Shown here piece after piece: positions 36,701-50,051 of a DNA stretch of 64,000 nucleotides. Under the pieces are notes generated by a model. The model made no database searches, was not told the origin of the DNA, and saw only the letters and a list, made by a program, of their open reading frames with translations. The position numbers were made by a program, and so were the translations under genes. Positions within the stretch are counted from its first letter, which is position 1; each line of letters begins with the position of its first letter. Source of the stretch: Bifidobacterium stellenboschense (GTDB lineage: Bacteria; Actinomycetota; Actinomycetes; Actinomycetales; Bifidobacteriaceae); assembly GCF_000741785.1 (NCBI RefSeq), contig NZ_JGZP01000012.1, positions 62,001 through 126,000 on the forward strand, written 5' to 3'.

Positions 36701-36859
36701 AACCAGGCCGACATCCTGCCCGACGACATGTATTCGCTCGGCGGCATCGCCGTCTACCTCGGCTACGACGCGAACCGCGGACAGCATTTCGAGAACGACC
36801 TGCTCGCCGTCATGCGCAAGGCCCGCGAGGTGACCGACCGCCTGTTCTACGGCCGCTGA
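33746..36859 (+). CDS. glnE: Bifunctional glutamine synthetase adenylyl-transferase/removase
   Basis: The 1,037-residue enzyme controls glutamine synthetase by adding or removing AMP according to nitrogen status. Two nucleotidyltransferase domains are evident. The N-terminal removase half has GMGKLGAQELNYVSDVDLIY and its helical domain KLGKGGLRDVEFTVQMLQL. The C-terminal transferase half has GMGRYGGREVNFSSDADAILIY and KLGKGGLSDVEWTVQLMQL. Both DxD metal motifs are intact. No strong ribosome binding site precedes ATG 33746; a second in-phase ATG lies at 33779. The gene is monocistronic, and glnA is not in this window. Confidence 0.95.
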   Translation: MNANDAFRPSAMDLIRAGLQDLDDARGQFDRLKADGVPDDRLRFILTALGRACDPDAALANLVGITNAVQSQGRDLKTMVPDEAAFERLVTVLGVSDALGKLMRFRPELVEAASKDSCDSHLYNHAQRRAHILKAVGADPDETAAPAATLSLAEAATALRGTYRHQLAAIMAQDATADDPCAIQPTISRELSDLADAALEGALAIARHEVPGSEHVRFVIIGMGKLGAQELNYVSDVDLIYAVEPADKEIGRQELIRIGTKMGTTLQRVCQSVIMGVAEPTLWQIDGGLRPEGKDGPLVRTIDSHRGYYEQWAENWEFQALLKARPVAGDPELGRAYMDMTRPFVWSASKRDNFVYDCQKMRKRVEDLIPAPLKDREIKLGKGGLRDVEFTVQMLQLVHGRADETLRTRSTLESLARLAEGGYVSRKQAARLSADYRFERVLEHRQQMWALKRTHLFPDLGAGANLGGLERKRDVDVDALNQNQELRRVARAFRLHPEELVERYDETRREVRHLHLDIYYRPMLPVSAQLEDDQINLSQNAARERFSSIGFGDPDAAMRHVIALTNGIGRAAKINRIILPAVLEWLGQGQNPDMGLLNWRKLEEHFGTESEYLGFLRDSTSAAQRLCHVLSNSRFLGDALNKSVESVTWLGNDERLKARTRDSLDVQCRSSLERNAGDINDFATSMRAMRRHEIERIGLAWMSGVMDDAASLEGMTDVYDAIIDAALTWAVNHRMREFGGATPDDAPAALAVIGMGRYGGREVNFSSDADAILIYRPGDGVDEHTANLFARKVVEDLRAILQGPTTLEPKIELDLDLRPEGKNGPLVRSYASCEEYYRSWSSTWERQALLRARYAAGDEALARDFLTNLADPLRYPHVDLTDAEIGDIRKLKARMEAERLPRNVRRDRHLKLGKGGLSDVEWTVQLMQLRHAGDIKELRVGGTLAALDVLERRKLIDAADAATLRHAWTMCTAARNGNYLWSGRVNQADILPDDMYSLGGIAVYLGYDANRGQHFENDLLAVMRKAREVTDRLFYGR

Positions 36860-36887
36860 GCGGTTCGAGGCGCCGCCGATTCGTTTC

Positions 36888-36931
36888 CGGCCCCCTCCGT
36901 GGGGAAGCTGTCCGGCTTCGGCGGGCTGGGT
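36888..36931 (+). repeat. Family B-like intergenic repeat after glnE
   Basis: CCCCCTC/GGGG and CGGCTTCGGCG hairpins occur in the order of the family B copies at 13801, 19941 and 42946. This is the most diverged copy and abuts a family C repeat. Confidence 0.45.
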
Positions 36932-36982
36932 GTGTTCCTCCTGCTGGCGGGAGGTGGCGCGCGGAGCGCGTCGGAGGGTGGT
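36932..36982 (-). repeat. Family C repeat upstream of the rRNA operon
   Basis: The reverse complement of these 51 bases closely matches 42827-42882 beyond the 5S gene: ACCACCCTCCGACGCGC, a GCGC/GCGC stem, then CCACCTCCCGCCAGC and GGAGGAACAC. The two copies are inverted relative to each other and enclose the rRNA operon. Confidence 0.75.
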
Positions 36983-37380
36983 TTGTCGGGTTTGTCGTCG
37001 TGTTTCGGTGGTGTTTCGACACGCCGGTGGATTCGTGTGTTTCCGGGGGTTTCGGTGGTGTTGTGGTGGGGTGGGTTTGCGTTGTGGTGGGAGTTCATGT
37101 AGGTTATCTGTCTGTTGCCGCTCGGCGCGGCGGGTTGTCTGCCTTGTTCTGGTTGGTTTCCCGTGGTGTTGGCGTGGTGGTGGTTTGAGAACTCAAGAGT
37201 GTGTTGTACTACTTACTTCTTTATAGTCAATGATTGCCAGTCCGATTCCCGCTTCGGTTGTTCCGGAGTACCCGAGGGGGTTTGATGGGTGTCGGGGTTT
37301 TTGTGCGAACCTCTTTCCTTATTAGAGGTTCCGTCTTTTCTTTTTTGAGGGTCATCTTTCGGATGTCTTTCTGCAATGTT
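36983..37380 (+). promoter_or_regulatory. rRNA leader with antitermination-like motif
   Basis: This is a G/T-rich, non-coding leader. TGGTGGTTTGAGAACT at 37178-37193 recurs exactly in the 16S-23S spacer (39198-39213), which marks it as a conserved antitermination or processing signal. A T-rich tract just before the 16S start is likely part of the RNase III processing stem. I could not place the promoter with confidence; TATAGT at about 37221 is one candidate. Confidence 0.6.
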
Positions 37381-42455
<5,075 letters not shown>

Positions 42456-42613
42456 ATCCCAACCATGTTGGGACGGCATCGACCTCTTTCTGCGGATACA
42501 CGCGACACGGAGCAACACGAACCGTGGTCACAACAGAACCAATCAACAGCGTCCACCATCCGGTCCCCAAACCACCAGCCATCAGGGATATGAAATCCCT
42601 GATAATTGAAGAT

Positions 42614-42730
42614 TTGCGGCGGTCATAGCCAGGAGAGACGCCCGGTCCCATTCCGAACCCGGAAGCTAAGACCTGGCACGGCGATGGTACTGCACCCGAG
42701 AGGATGTGGGAGAGTAGCACGCCGCCGCAC
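42614..42730 (+). rRNA. rrf: 5S ribosomal RNA
   Basis: About 117 bases with the closing stem TGCGGCGG/CCGCCGCA and the conserved CCCATTCCGAACCCGGAAGC and GATGGTACTGCACCC blocks typical of actinobacterial 5S RNA. Confidence 0.95.
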
Positions 42731-42741
42731 CACACGATAAG

Positions 42742-42778
42742 GAAGGCCCTTGGTCGAGCACAGCTCCCAAGGGCCTTC
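42742..42778 (+). terminator. Terminator of the rRNA operon
   Basis: A 12-bp perfect stem (42742-42753 with 42767-42778) with a 13-base loop starts 12 bases after the 5S gene. No long T run follows. Confidence 0.75.
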
Positions 42779-42826
42779 GCATATCCCCCGGACCATCACG
42801 CGCGCCCCCCGCCGGCAAGCCGGCGG

Positions 42827-42882
42827 ACCACCCTCCGACGCGCGCTCCGCGCGCGCCACCTCCCCGCCAGCGGGAGGAACAC
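42827..42882 (+). repeat. Family C repeat downstream of the rRNA operon
   Basis: This is a near-complete match to the inverted copy at 36932-36982 and to a same-strand copy at 43013-43060. It consists of a GCGCGC hairpin and a CCCGCCAGCGGG hairpin separated by CACCTC. Confidence 0.75.
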
Positions 42883-42945
42883 ACCACACCACACGCGCGA
42901 CCACACCGGGAGCCGTGCCCACCACACACCACACGCGCGCGGGAT

Positions 42946-42992
42946 GCCGCCCCCGCCGGCGGGGGCTCCCGCGAAGCGGGTGGGGGTGGACC
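42946..42992 (+). repeat. Family B repeat downstream of the rRNA operon
   Basis: GCCCCCGCCGGCGGGGGC and a CCCGCGAAGCGGG hairpin are followed by TGGGGGTGG. It has the same layout as 19941-19985, but the second stem has changed on both sides (TCGGC/GCCGA there, CCCGC/GCGGG here). Confidence 0.7.
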
Positions 42993-43012
42993 CCACACAG
43001 GCCACACGCCGG

Positions 43013-43060
43013 ACCACCTCCGGCGCGCTGCGCGCGCCACCTCCCGCCAGCGGGAGGAAG
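43013..43060 (+). repeat. Second downstream family C repeat
   Basis: ACCACCTCCGGCGCGC, a GCGCGC hairpin and CCTCCCGCCAGCGGGAGG follow the order of the copy at 42827. With the family B copy between them, the 400 bases after the rRNA operon are entirely repeat-derived; no gene was seen there. Confidence 0.7.
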
Positions 43061-43131
43061 AACGTCACGTTACCTTTCAGCGGGAGACGGCGTGTGGAGG
43101 CTTGGGGGTCGAACGGGGTGGACGGGAACTG

Positions 43132-43755
43132 TCAGCTGTTTTTCATGACGATGTTGTCGATGGCGTTGGCGGCGTTTTCACAGTCGTCGGCGCACTGTTC
43201 GAGGTGTCGGTAGACGTCATGCCAGGCGAACACCTGCAGCGGGTCGCCGCCCGTGGTGTGCAGGGTACGCATCGACTTGACGAACAGGTGGTCGGCGTCG
43301 GTCTCGATCGTGTTGATGGCGAATACGAGCTCACGCAGCGCCTTCGACCGTTTGAACCGGGGGAGTTCGTCGACGAGCTTCTCCAGCTGCTCGCAGGCGC
43401 GGACGATCATATCCGTCATTTCGACGGCGTCGTCGCGCATGTCGGTCACATTGTCGTAGTACAGGCGGTCGAGCACGCCTTCGATGCTGTCGGTCACATC
43501 GTCGAGCGCGTGGCTTAGTTCGGCGATGTCCTCGCGTTCGAACGGCGTGATGAACGCGGTCACCAGCTCGTCCATGATGCCGTGACGGACCTTGTCGGCC
43601 GCCTGTTCGATGCGGTGCATCTCATCGGTACGCGCCTCGAGCGTCGACGGATCGAAACCGTGCATCACATCGGACAGCAGATGCGCCGCCTCACACGCGT
43701 AGGCCGCGCTCCTGCGGAATCCGTCGAAGTAGAAGGCGTCGTTCTTTCTCGCCAT
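43132..43755 (-). CDS. DUF47 family PhoU-like protein, partner of a PiT phosphate transporter
   Basis: The 207-residue all-helical protein is of the DUF47 (TIGR00153, PhoU-related) family. It carries acidic clusters typical of metal-binding PhoU helices (LEARTDEMHRIEQAADKVRHGI, REDIAELSHALDDVTDSIEGVLD and VFAINTIETDADHLF). Such genes often lie immediately beside a PiT-type transporter and are thought to modulate it. Here it follows the transporter gene after 46 bases in the same direction, with AAAGGAGAG before its ATG. The family is certain; the regulatory role is inferred from context. Confidence 0.88.
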   Translation of the reverse strand: MARKNDAFYFDGFRRSAAYACEAAHLLSDVMHGFDPSTLEARTDEMHRIEQAADKVRHGIMDELVTAFITPFEREDIAELSHALDDVTDSIEGVLDRLYYDNVTDMRDDAVEMTDMIVRACEQLEKLVDELPRFKRSKALRELVFAINTIETDADHLFVKSMRTLHTTGGDPLQVFAWHDVYRHLEQCADDCENAANAIDNIVMKNS

Positions 43756-43801
43756 GAGTGGTTCTCTCCTTTGAACATACCGTGGATACGGGTCGGAATC
43801 G

Positions 43802-44854
43802 TTAGAACACGACCATGAACAGTTTCGCCATGATGAAGCTGATGATGCCGCAGCCGGGGAACGTGAACACCCAGGTGAGCATCATGTCGCGCACTACACC
43901 GAAATTGATGGCGGACAGGCGGCGTACGGCGCCGACGCCCATGATCGCGCTGGTCTTCGTATGCGTGGTGGACACGGGAACACCAAGCACCGTCATGACG
44001 AGCAGGCATAACGCGCTGGACAGGTCGGCGGAGAATCCTTGGTATTTCTCCAGTTTGACCATGTCCATGCCGACGGACTTGATGATCTTCTCGCCGCCCA
44101 CCGAGGTACCGACGCCCATGATCGTGCTGCACAGGATCATCAGCCACACGGGGATGACCACGCCCGCGACGGACGGCTGCCCGTTGCAGAACGCCATGCC
44201 GAGGAACAGCACGCCGATGAATTTCTGACCGTCCTGCGCACCATGCATGAAGCTCATCGCGGCGGCGCCCACGATCTGCGCGCCGGTGAAGAAGCCGTTC
44301 GTGCGACGACGGTCGAATCCGGCGCAGATCAGCGTCACGATCTTGCACACGATCCAGCCCATCGCGAACCCGAACAGGAGGCTCGCGGCCAGGCCGTACA
44401 ACACCTTCACCCATTCGCCCATGTCGACGGCGTCCACACCGCCGTGGATGGCGATGGCGGCACCGGTCAGACCTGCGATGAGGCTATGGCTCTCCGACGT
44501 GGGGATGCCCAGCATCGACGCGCCCACGCTGTAGACGACGATCGAGAACAGCGCGGCGCACAATGCGATCAGCGCGGCATCCGTGTCCCCTCCGAAATCG
44601 ACCATGTTGCTGATCGTCGAGGCGACGGACGCGTTGAACTGGGTCATCAGGAACACGCCCAGGAAGTTGAACACGGCCGCCATGATCACCGCGGAGCGTA
44701 CGCGCATGCACCGCGTGGTCACGCAGGTGGCGATCGCGTTCGGCGCATCCGTCCAACCGTTGACGAAGATCACGCCCAATGTCAGCAACGTCGTGACGGC
44801 GAGTGCGGGATTCGACAGCACCTGCTGCACGAAATAGGCAAAGGACACATCCAA
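43802..44854 (-). CDS. pit: PiT-family low-affinity inorganic phosphate transporter
   Basis: The product has about 350 residues and ten or more transmembrane helices. Both PiT signature repeats are visible: VFVNGWTDAPNAIATCVTTR near the N-terminus and FMHGAQDGQKFIGVLFLG in the second half. VPVSTTHTKTSAIMGVG also fits. It imports metal-phosphate with protons or sodium. The frame is open to 45040, but a TATAAT on this strand at 44904-44909 puts transcription start near 44897. AGGAGA at 44865-44870 then selects TTG 44854, or possibly GTG 44848. The DUF47 gene follows. This gives the cell a second phosphate route besides Pst. Confidence 0.9.
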   Translation of the reverse strand: MDVSFAYFVQQVLSNPALAVTTLLTLGVIFVNGWTDAPNAIATCVTTRCMRVRSAVIMAAVFNFLGVFLMTQFNASVASTISNMVDFGGDTDAALIALCAALFSIVVYSVGASMLGIPTSESHSLIAGLTGAAIAIHGGVDAVDMGEWVKVLYGLAASLLFGFAMGWIVCKIVTLICAGFDRRRTNGFFTGAQIVGAAAMSFMHGAQDGQKFIGVLFLGMAFCNGQPSVAGVVIPVWLMILCSTIMGVGTSVGGEKIIKSVGMDMVKLEKYQGFSADLSSALCLLVMTVLGVPVSTTHTKTSAIMGVGAVRRLSAINFGVVRDMMLTWVFTFPGCGIISFIMAKLFMVVF

Positions 44855-44903
44855 GGGACTCTCGTCTCCTTCTTCTTCGAGGGGGCGTATGGCCGACATA
44901 GGG

Positions 44904-44909
44904 ATTATA
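44904..44909 (-). promoter_or_regulatory. -10 element of the PiT-DUF47 operon
   Basis: A perfect TATAAT on the minus strand lies 49 bases before the preferred TTG start. No good -35 or PHO box was seen, so this operon may be constitutive. Confidence 0.6.
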
Positions 44910-44968
44910 ACGGATGATCGGCTACGTAGTCGCACGTCGCGTCCTCGTGGCGCAAGTATGGCATCGCC

Positions 44969-44974
44969 TATACT
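44969..44974 (+). promoter_or_regulatory. -10 element of the DUF1846 gene
   Basis: TATACT lies 71 bases before the ATG at 45046 and is divergent from the PiT promoter about 60 bases away. Confidence 0.45.
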
Positions 44975-45045
44975 GTTGTGGTCATCGTTTCGGGATTTCA
45001 GGCCGATTCGTGCCGTTCCGCCGTTCGAAAGGGTTGCCACAGCAT

Positions 45046-46527
45046 ATGCGACAGGGATTCGACAACGACAAGTACATCGAGCTGCAGGCCGCGAGGATCA
45101 AGGAGCGCATCGCCCGGTTCGGCGGCAAGCTCTACCTTGAATTCGGCGGCAAACTGTTCGACGACCATCATGCGTCGCGCGTGTTGCCCGGGTTCGAGCC
45201 GGACGTGAAGTTCCGCATGCTGGAGAGCCTTTCCGATGATGTGGAGATCGTCATCGCCGTGAACGCGAACCATATCGAGAAGGCGAAGACGCGAGGCGAC
45301 CTCGGCATCACCTATGACGAGGACGTGCTGAGGCTCATCGACGTGTTCCGCTCACGCGGCTGTTACGTAGGCTCCGTGGTGCTCACTCAGTATGCCGGGC
45401 AGCCGGCCGCCGACGCGTACCGTCGTCGGCTCGCGCGTCTCGGCGTCACCTGCTACCTGCACTATCCCATCGCCGGTTATCCGCACGACATCGAACGCAT
45501 CGTCTCCGACGATGGCTACGGGCGTAACGACTACATCGAGACCAGCCGTCCGCTCGTCGTCGTGACCGCACCCGGCCCCGGCTCGGGCAAGCTCGCCACC
45601 TGCCTGTCGCAGCTCTACCATGAGCACAAGCGCGGCGTGGAGGCCGGCTACGCGAAGTTCGAGACGTTCCCCATCTGGAACCTGCCGCTCAACCATCCGG
45701 TGAACATCGCCTATGAGGCGGCCACCGTCGACCTGGACGACGCGAACATCATCGATTCGTTCCACTTGGAGGCACACGGCGAGACCACCGTCAACTACAA
45801 CCGCGACGTGGAGGCGTTCCCCGTGCTCAAGGCGCTGATGGAACGCATCATGGGCGAAAGCCCGTACCAGAGTCCCACCGACATGGGCGTCAACATGGCC
45901 GGCTACGCGATCGTCGACGACGAGGCGTGCCGCGAGGCTGCGAACATGGAGATCGTGCGCCGCTATTTCACCGCCGCCGTGAACTTCAAACGCACCGGCA
46001 CGGGCGAGGAGCAGATCGAACGTCTGCGTTCCATCATGAAGAAGGCGGGCGTGGACGAGGACCTGTCGCCGGCGCGCGCCGCCGCGTTGCGCCGCGAGGA
46101 GGAGACCGGCGCACCGGCCGGCGCGATGGTCCTGCCCGACGGACGCGTCGTCACCGGCAAGACGGGCGTGCTGCTCGGTGCCGCCAGCGCCCTGCTCATG
46201 AACGCGTTGAAGGCCGTCACCGGTGTGGACGCCGACCTGCCGGTGATCGACGACAAGGCGATCGAACCGATCTGCCGTCTCAAGACCGAGCATCTCAACA
46301 GCATGAACCGTCGCCTCCACTCCGACGAGACGCTCATCGCCCTGTCCATCACGAGCGCCGAGGACGAGACCGCCGCGCGCGTGATCGCCGGACTGGAGCA
46401 ATTGCGTGGCTGCGACGCGTTCTTCTCGGTCATCATCTCCGCCGCCGACGAGGCGCTCTACCGTAAGCTCGGCGTCAACGTGTGCTGCGAACCCAAGTAC
46501 GAGCGTCTGAGCCTTTACCACAAGTAG
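45046..46527 (+). CDS. DUF1846 domain protein
   Basis: The 493-residue protein begins GFDNDKYIELQAARIKERIARFGGKLYLEFGGKLFDDHHASRVLPGF, the highly conserved start of DUF1846. The middle has VVTAPGPGSGKLATCLSQLYHEHKRG, a phosphate-binding-loop-like Gly/Lys motif. The length is that of the family. Family members form conserved oligomers of unknown biochemical activity. ATG 45046 is chosen because homology starts there; AAAGGG is 12 bases upstream. The gene is apparently monocistronic. Confidence 0.88.
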   Translation: MRQGFDNDKYIELQAARIKERIARFGGKLYLEFGGKLFDDHHASRVLPGFEPDVKFRMLESLSDDVEIVIAVNANHIEKAKTRGDLGITYDEDVLRLIDVFRSRGCYVGSVVLTQYAGQPAADAYRRRLARLGVTCYLHYPIAGYPHDIERIVSDDGYGRNDYIETSRPLVVVTAPGPGSGKLATCLSQLYHEHKRGVEAGYAKFETFPIWNLPLNHPVNIAYEAATVDLDDANIIDSFHLEAHGETTVNYNRDVEAFPVLKALMERIMGESPYQSPTDMGVNMAGYAIVDDEACREAANMEIVRRYFTAAVNFKRTGTGEEQIERLRSIMKKAGVDEDLSPARAAALRREEETGAPAGAMVLPDGRVVTGKTGVLLGAASALLMNALKAVTGVDADLPVIDDKAIEPICRLKTEHLNSMNRRLHSDETLIALSITSAEDETAARVIAGLEQLRGCDAFFSVIISAADEALYRKLGVNVCCEPKYERLSLYHK

Positions 46528-46641
46528 ACCGCCGCATACGCACCGGTACATACACCGGCATCGGTGCGGCGGACGTTACCGGCACGCCAGCATTGGATGA
46601 ACTTTAGGCCAAATGGAACGTAGCGGCATGCCGTCGCGCCT

Positions 46642-48540
46642 ATGGTCGTAACCATGTTGTTGAGGAGTATCGGACCGTCGGCTGCGGCGCGGCTCGCGTC
46701 GTGCGTTGCCGGCGGACTGGTGATCTCCCTCGCCGACCGCATGGCGGTGCGCGCCGTGGCCGGCCCGCTCGACGGCGGCTTCTGGCTGGAGACGTGCGCG
46801 GCCGCTGGAGTCCTGTACGCGGCGTTCACCGCGGGCGAATGGCTGTTGTCCGCCCGGCTGCGTGTCGGAATGCCCGACGGCCTCCCCGGGCCCGCGAGAC
46901 GGTTCGTCGCCCGTGCACGCGGGGGATTCGACCGGTTCGACGCGCTCCGCGCGCCTGTGAGACTGGCGGTCTGCGCGACGGTTATCCTCGTATGCTGGCT
47001 GCCGGTCATCGTGATGATGGCTCCGGGCACGATATGGTACGACACGGGCGATCAGATCGTCCAGTTCCTCGCCGTCGTCTCGCCGGACGGAACCACGGGC
47101 GTGGTGTCCGCCCATCATCCTCTGCTGGACACCATCGTCTTCGGAACGGCCGCATGGATGGGGGAGAGCCTGTTCGGCGGCTACGGCGCCGGCCTCGCCT
47201 GCTATCTCGCCGTCCAGGTGATCGTCACCGGCATGGAGTTGGCCGGCATGTGCCTGTACGCGCGCCGCATCGGATGCGGTCGCGCCGCCTCGACGTGCAT
47301 GCTGCTGTTCTTCGCCGTATTCCCCGCGTTCCCCATCTTCACGATGTCGATCGTGAAGGACACGTTGCACATGATGGCGCTCATCCCATGGCTCGTCATG
47401 GTCGCCGAAGCGACGCGCACGCGTCTCGCCGTATTCGATTCGCGGCGGTTCCTCATCGGCTTCATCGTCGTTTCGACGCTGTGCGCGCTCACCACGATGA
47501 CCGGTCTGGTTATCGTCATCCTCACCTCGGCCTGTCTGCCGTTGCTGCGCGCACGTCGCGGCCGGCGGATCGCGGCGCTCGCCTGCATGCTTGTCGTGGC
47601 GTTCGTCTCCGGCGTGGCGTTCCCTGCGATGGTGCGAGGCCCGCTGCGCGTGCGTGGGGAGGATGCGAACCAGCTGCTCGTCGTGCCCATGCAGATGACC
47701 GCACGCTACGCGCTCGACCATCCCCATGACGTGACCGACCGGGAACGTCGGATCATCGACCGGGTCAACCGTGTGCCGTTCGAACAGATGGCGTCACGCT
47801 ACAACCCGTATCTCGCCGACCCGGTCATCCAGTATTCGCTGCGTGACCCTGCGGCCGTGCCCGAATACCTGAGCGTCTGGGCCGTCATGGGATTACGGCA
47901 CCCGGACTCGTACGCCGCCGCGTTCACCGCTCTGGAATCCGGGTGGTTCTCGCTGCGCCGCACTCCTCTCAACACCACGAACCGGGGCATCTCCCTCGAC
48001 CGGTTGTGCCGGCACGCGGACAAGGCGATCGGCAACACCATGTGGTTCCAGATCAACGACGCGGTCAGCCCGTCGTTCCGTCCGCTGGCGAAACGTTCGC
48101 CGCGCTTCACCGTCGACCGCCCCGCCGTCTACCGGCTCTGGGACACGTGGCGGTCGACGCCGGTCCTGAACCTTCCCGCGTTCACCGCGATGTGGACGTT
48201 CATCCTCCCGTTGTTCCTCGCGTTCCATCTCATCGGCCGCGCCGGCCGGCCGGGGGAGCGCGCCGCAACCCTTCCGCAGAAGCCGCCGCGCCGCGCATGG
48301 TGGCCGTTCACGATCCCGCTGTTCTGGTCGCTGCTCTCGCTGCTGCCGAACGCGATCTCGATCCCGTTGAAGCCGACGGCCACGCGCTACATGATGTGGG
48401 CCCCCGTCACGATCATGCTGATGCTGGCGTTGCTCCGCGCCGACATGGTCGCGCCGGAACGGCTGTGGGACGACGGGCGAGATACGAGGCGCGACAGGGG
48501 GAACGGCTTCGAGCGGAGCATCAGGAGGGCCGACGTATGA
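46642..48540 (+). CDS. DUF6020-type multi-spanning membrane protein
   Basis: The 632-residue product has about 11-12 transmembrane helices. A long first extracytoplasmic loop contains PGTIWYDTGDQIVQFLA and SAHHPLLDTIVFG, and a large second extracytoplasmic region (about 370-510) follows before the last helices. The WYDTGDQ...HHP pattern is that of DUF6020 proteins common in bifidobacteria and related to polytopic glycosyltransferases. Its gene overlaps the flippase by 4 bases, so a role in surface-glycan assembly is inferred. ATG 46642 has no good ribosome binding site; 46654 is an alternative. Confidence 0.72.
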   Translation: MVVTMLLRSIGPSAAARLASCVAGGLVISLADRMAVRAVAGPLDGGFWLETCAAAGVLYAAFTAGEWLLSARLRVGMPDGLPGPARRFVARARGGFDRFDALRAPVRLAVCATVILVCWLPVIVMMAPGTIWYDTGDQIVQFLAVVSPDGTTGVVSAHHPLLDTIVFGTAAWMGESLFGGYGAGLACYLAVQVIVTGMELAGMCLYARRIGCGRAASTCMLLFFAVFPAFPIFTMSIVKDTLHMMALIPWLVMVAEATRTRLAVFDSRRFLIGFIVVSTLCALTTMTGLVIVILTSACLPLLRARRGRRIAALACMLVVAFVSGVAFPAMVRGPLRVRGEDANQLLVVPMQMTARYALDHPHDVTDRERRIIDRVNRVPFEQMASRYNPYLADPVIQYSLRDPAAVPEYLSVWAVMGLRHPDSYAAAFTALESGWFSLRRTPLNTTNRGISLDRLCRHADKAIGNTMWFQINDAVSPSFRPLAKRSPRFTVDRPAVYRLWDTWRSTPVLNLPAFTAMWTFILPLFLAFHLIGRAGRPGERAATLPQKPPRRAWWPFTIPLFWSLLSLLPNAISIPLKPTATRYMMWAPVTIMLMLALLRADMVAPERLWDDGRDTRRDRGNGFERSIRRADV

Positions 48541-50051
48541 GACGTGGTCTCGTCCTCAACCTGATCAGCAATATCGCGTTCTTCGTCGCCGGATACGCGA
48601 TCCACTGGTTCCTCGGCGGATTCGCTTCGCCTGCCGACTACGGCGTGGTCGGTACGATCATCACCGTGCTCGACTTCGAATACCTGTTCGTCAGCAACGG
48701 CGCCCGGCAATCCCTGTCGCGCAACATCGCCTCCCATCGTCATGACGGTCGTCAGGTGATCGTGCGCACGCTCGCCGTGCAGGCGTCCATCGTCGCCGTG
48801 TTCTTCCTCATCGACTTCGCGGGAGCCCCGCTGTTCGGCCTCATGCTCGGCGACGGAACGCTGGACCGCTATTTCCGCTACGCAGCGTTCCTCGTGCCGG
48901 CCAACGGACTGTACGTCGTCATGCTCGGCATCAACGACGGGCTCCAACGGTTCGGCCGCAGCGCGTTCCTCTCCACGTTCTATCCGATCGTCAAACTGGG
49001 CACGATCCCGCTCATCGTCCTCGTGTTCCCGCGCGAACCAGTCATCGGCGTCGAAGTCGGCTATTGCGGCGCCATGGTCCTGACCATCCTCATCGGCCTC
49101 GCCATGCTCGTCCCAGCACGGAGTCTGCTGCCCGACGGCGACGGCACGCCGTTCCCGTGGCGTGACGCCATGCACGGCACGCTCTCGTTCTCCCTGTTCT
49201 TCATCATGGCGTCGCTGGTCCTGAGCGTCGACACGCTCGTCGTCAAGGCCGAACTACCCGACCGGATGGCCGGCTACTACACGGGCGCCATGAACTTCGG
49301 CAAGACCACGTACTACCTGCTGCAGGCGTTCGCCGTGATCATCCTGCCGGTCGTCTCCCGTCTGATCGCCGAGGACGCGCGCGGCGAGGCGCTCGCCAAG
49401 GCCCGCGGCCTGTTCCTGCTCGTGTTCGCGCTCGTGGCGCCGATCGCCGCGACGATCTCCGCCACCGCGCCGGACCTGCTCGCCGCGTTCTACTCGCCCG
49501 CCTACGCCACCGCGGCGCCGGCCCTGTCGTGTCTCGCGTTCTCGAGTTTCTTCATGGGCGTCACCGTGATCCTCAACATGACGCTCAACGCCGAGCGGGA
49601 CACGCGCTTCTCCGACCTGCTGTCGCTCGTCTCCCTCGCCGTGGTCGTGCCGTTGTTCGTCGCATCGGCCCGCTACGGCATCACCGCGCTCGCCGTCTCC
49701 AGCATGGCCGCGACGTTCACCGCCATGGCCGTCTCGTACGTCGAGGTCCGGCGCCGGTTCGGCGACGTGATGAGCCGTCGCGCGTGGGCGGCGATCGGCT
49801 GCGACGCGGTGTTGTGGATCGTCATGGCCGTGGTCTCGCGGACGACGTTCCACGTGACGGACTTCGTCGCGCTCATGGTGGTGTACGCGGTCGTCTACGG
49901 CGCGTTCGTGGCCGTGCTCGTGCGGATCGGCGTCCTCGACGTGCGTGGGATCGCGGCGATGTTCGCGAAACGGACGGAGGACGCCGACGGATCGGCGACC
50001 GGCGGGACCGCGACCAGGAAAACCATAGCCAAGGAAAAGGATGGCGACTGA
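48537..50051 (+). CDS. Polysaccharide flippase (Wzx/MATE-like)
   Basis: The 504-residue membrane protein has 12-14 predicted helices. It begins RRGLVLNLISNIAFFVAGYAIHWFLGGFASPADYGVVG, typical of lipid-linked oligosaccharide flippases, and a second conserved block is DRMAGYYTGAMNFGKTTYYLLQAFAVIILPVVSRLIAE. It would turn undecaprenyl-linked glycan across the membrane. ATG 48537 overlaps the upstream stop by four bases (ATGA), with AGGAGGG upstream. It overlaps the next gene by one base. Confidence 0.85.
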   Translation: MRRGLVLNLISNIAFFVAGYAIHWFLGGFASPADYGVVGTIITVLDFEYLFVSNGARQSLSRNIASHRHDGRQVIVRTLAVQASIVAVFFLIDFAGAPLFGLMLGDGTLDRYFRYAAFLVPANGLYVVMLGINDGLQRFGRSAFLSTFYPIVKLGTIPLIVLVFPREPVIGVEVGYCGAMVLTILIGLAMLVPARSLLPDGDGTPFPWRDAMHGTLSFSLFFIMASLVLSVDTLVVKAELPDRMAGYYTGAMNFGKTTYYLLQAFAVIILPVVSRLIAEDARGEALAKARGLFLLVFALVAPIAATISATAPDLLAAFYSPAYATAAPALSCLAFSSFFMGVTVILNMTLNAERDTRFSDLLSLVSLAVVVPLFVASARYGITALAVSSMAATFTAMAVSYVEVRRRFGDVMSRRAWAAIGCDAVLWIVMAVVSRTTFHVTDFVALMVVYAVVYGAFVAVLVRIGVLDVRGIAAMFAKRTEDADGSATGGTATRKTIAKEKDGD

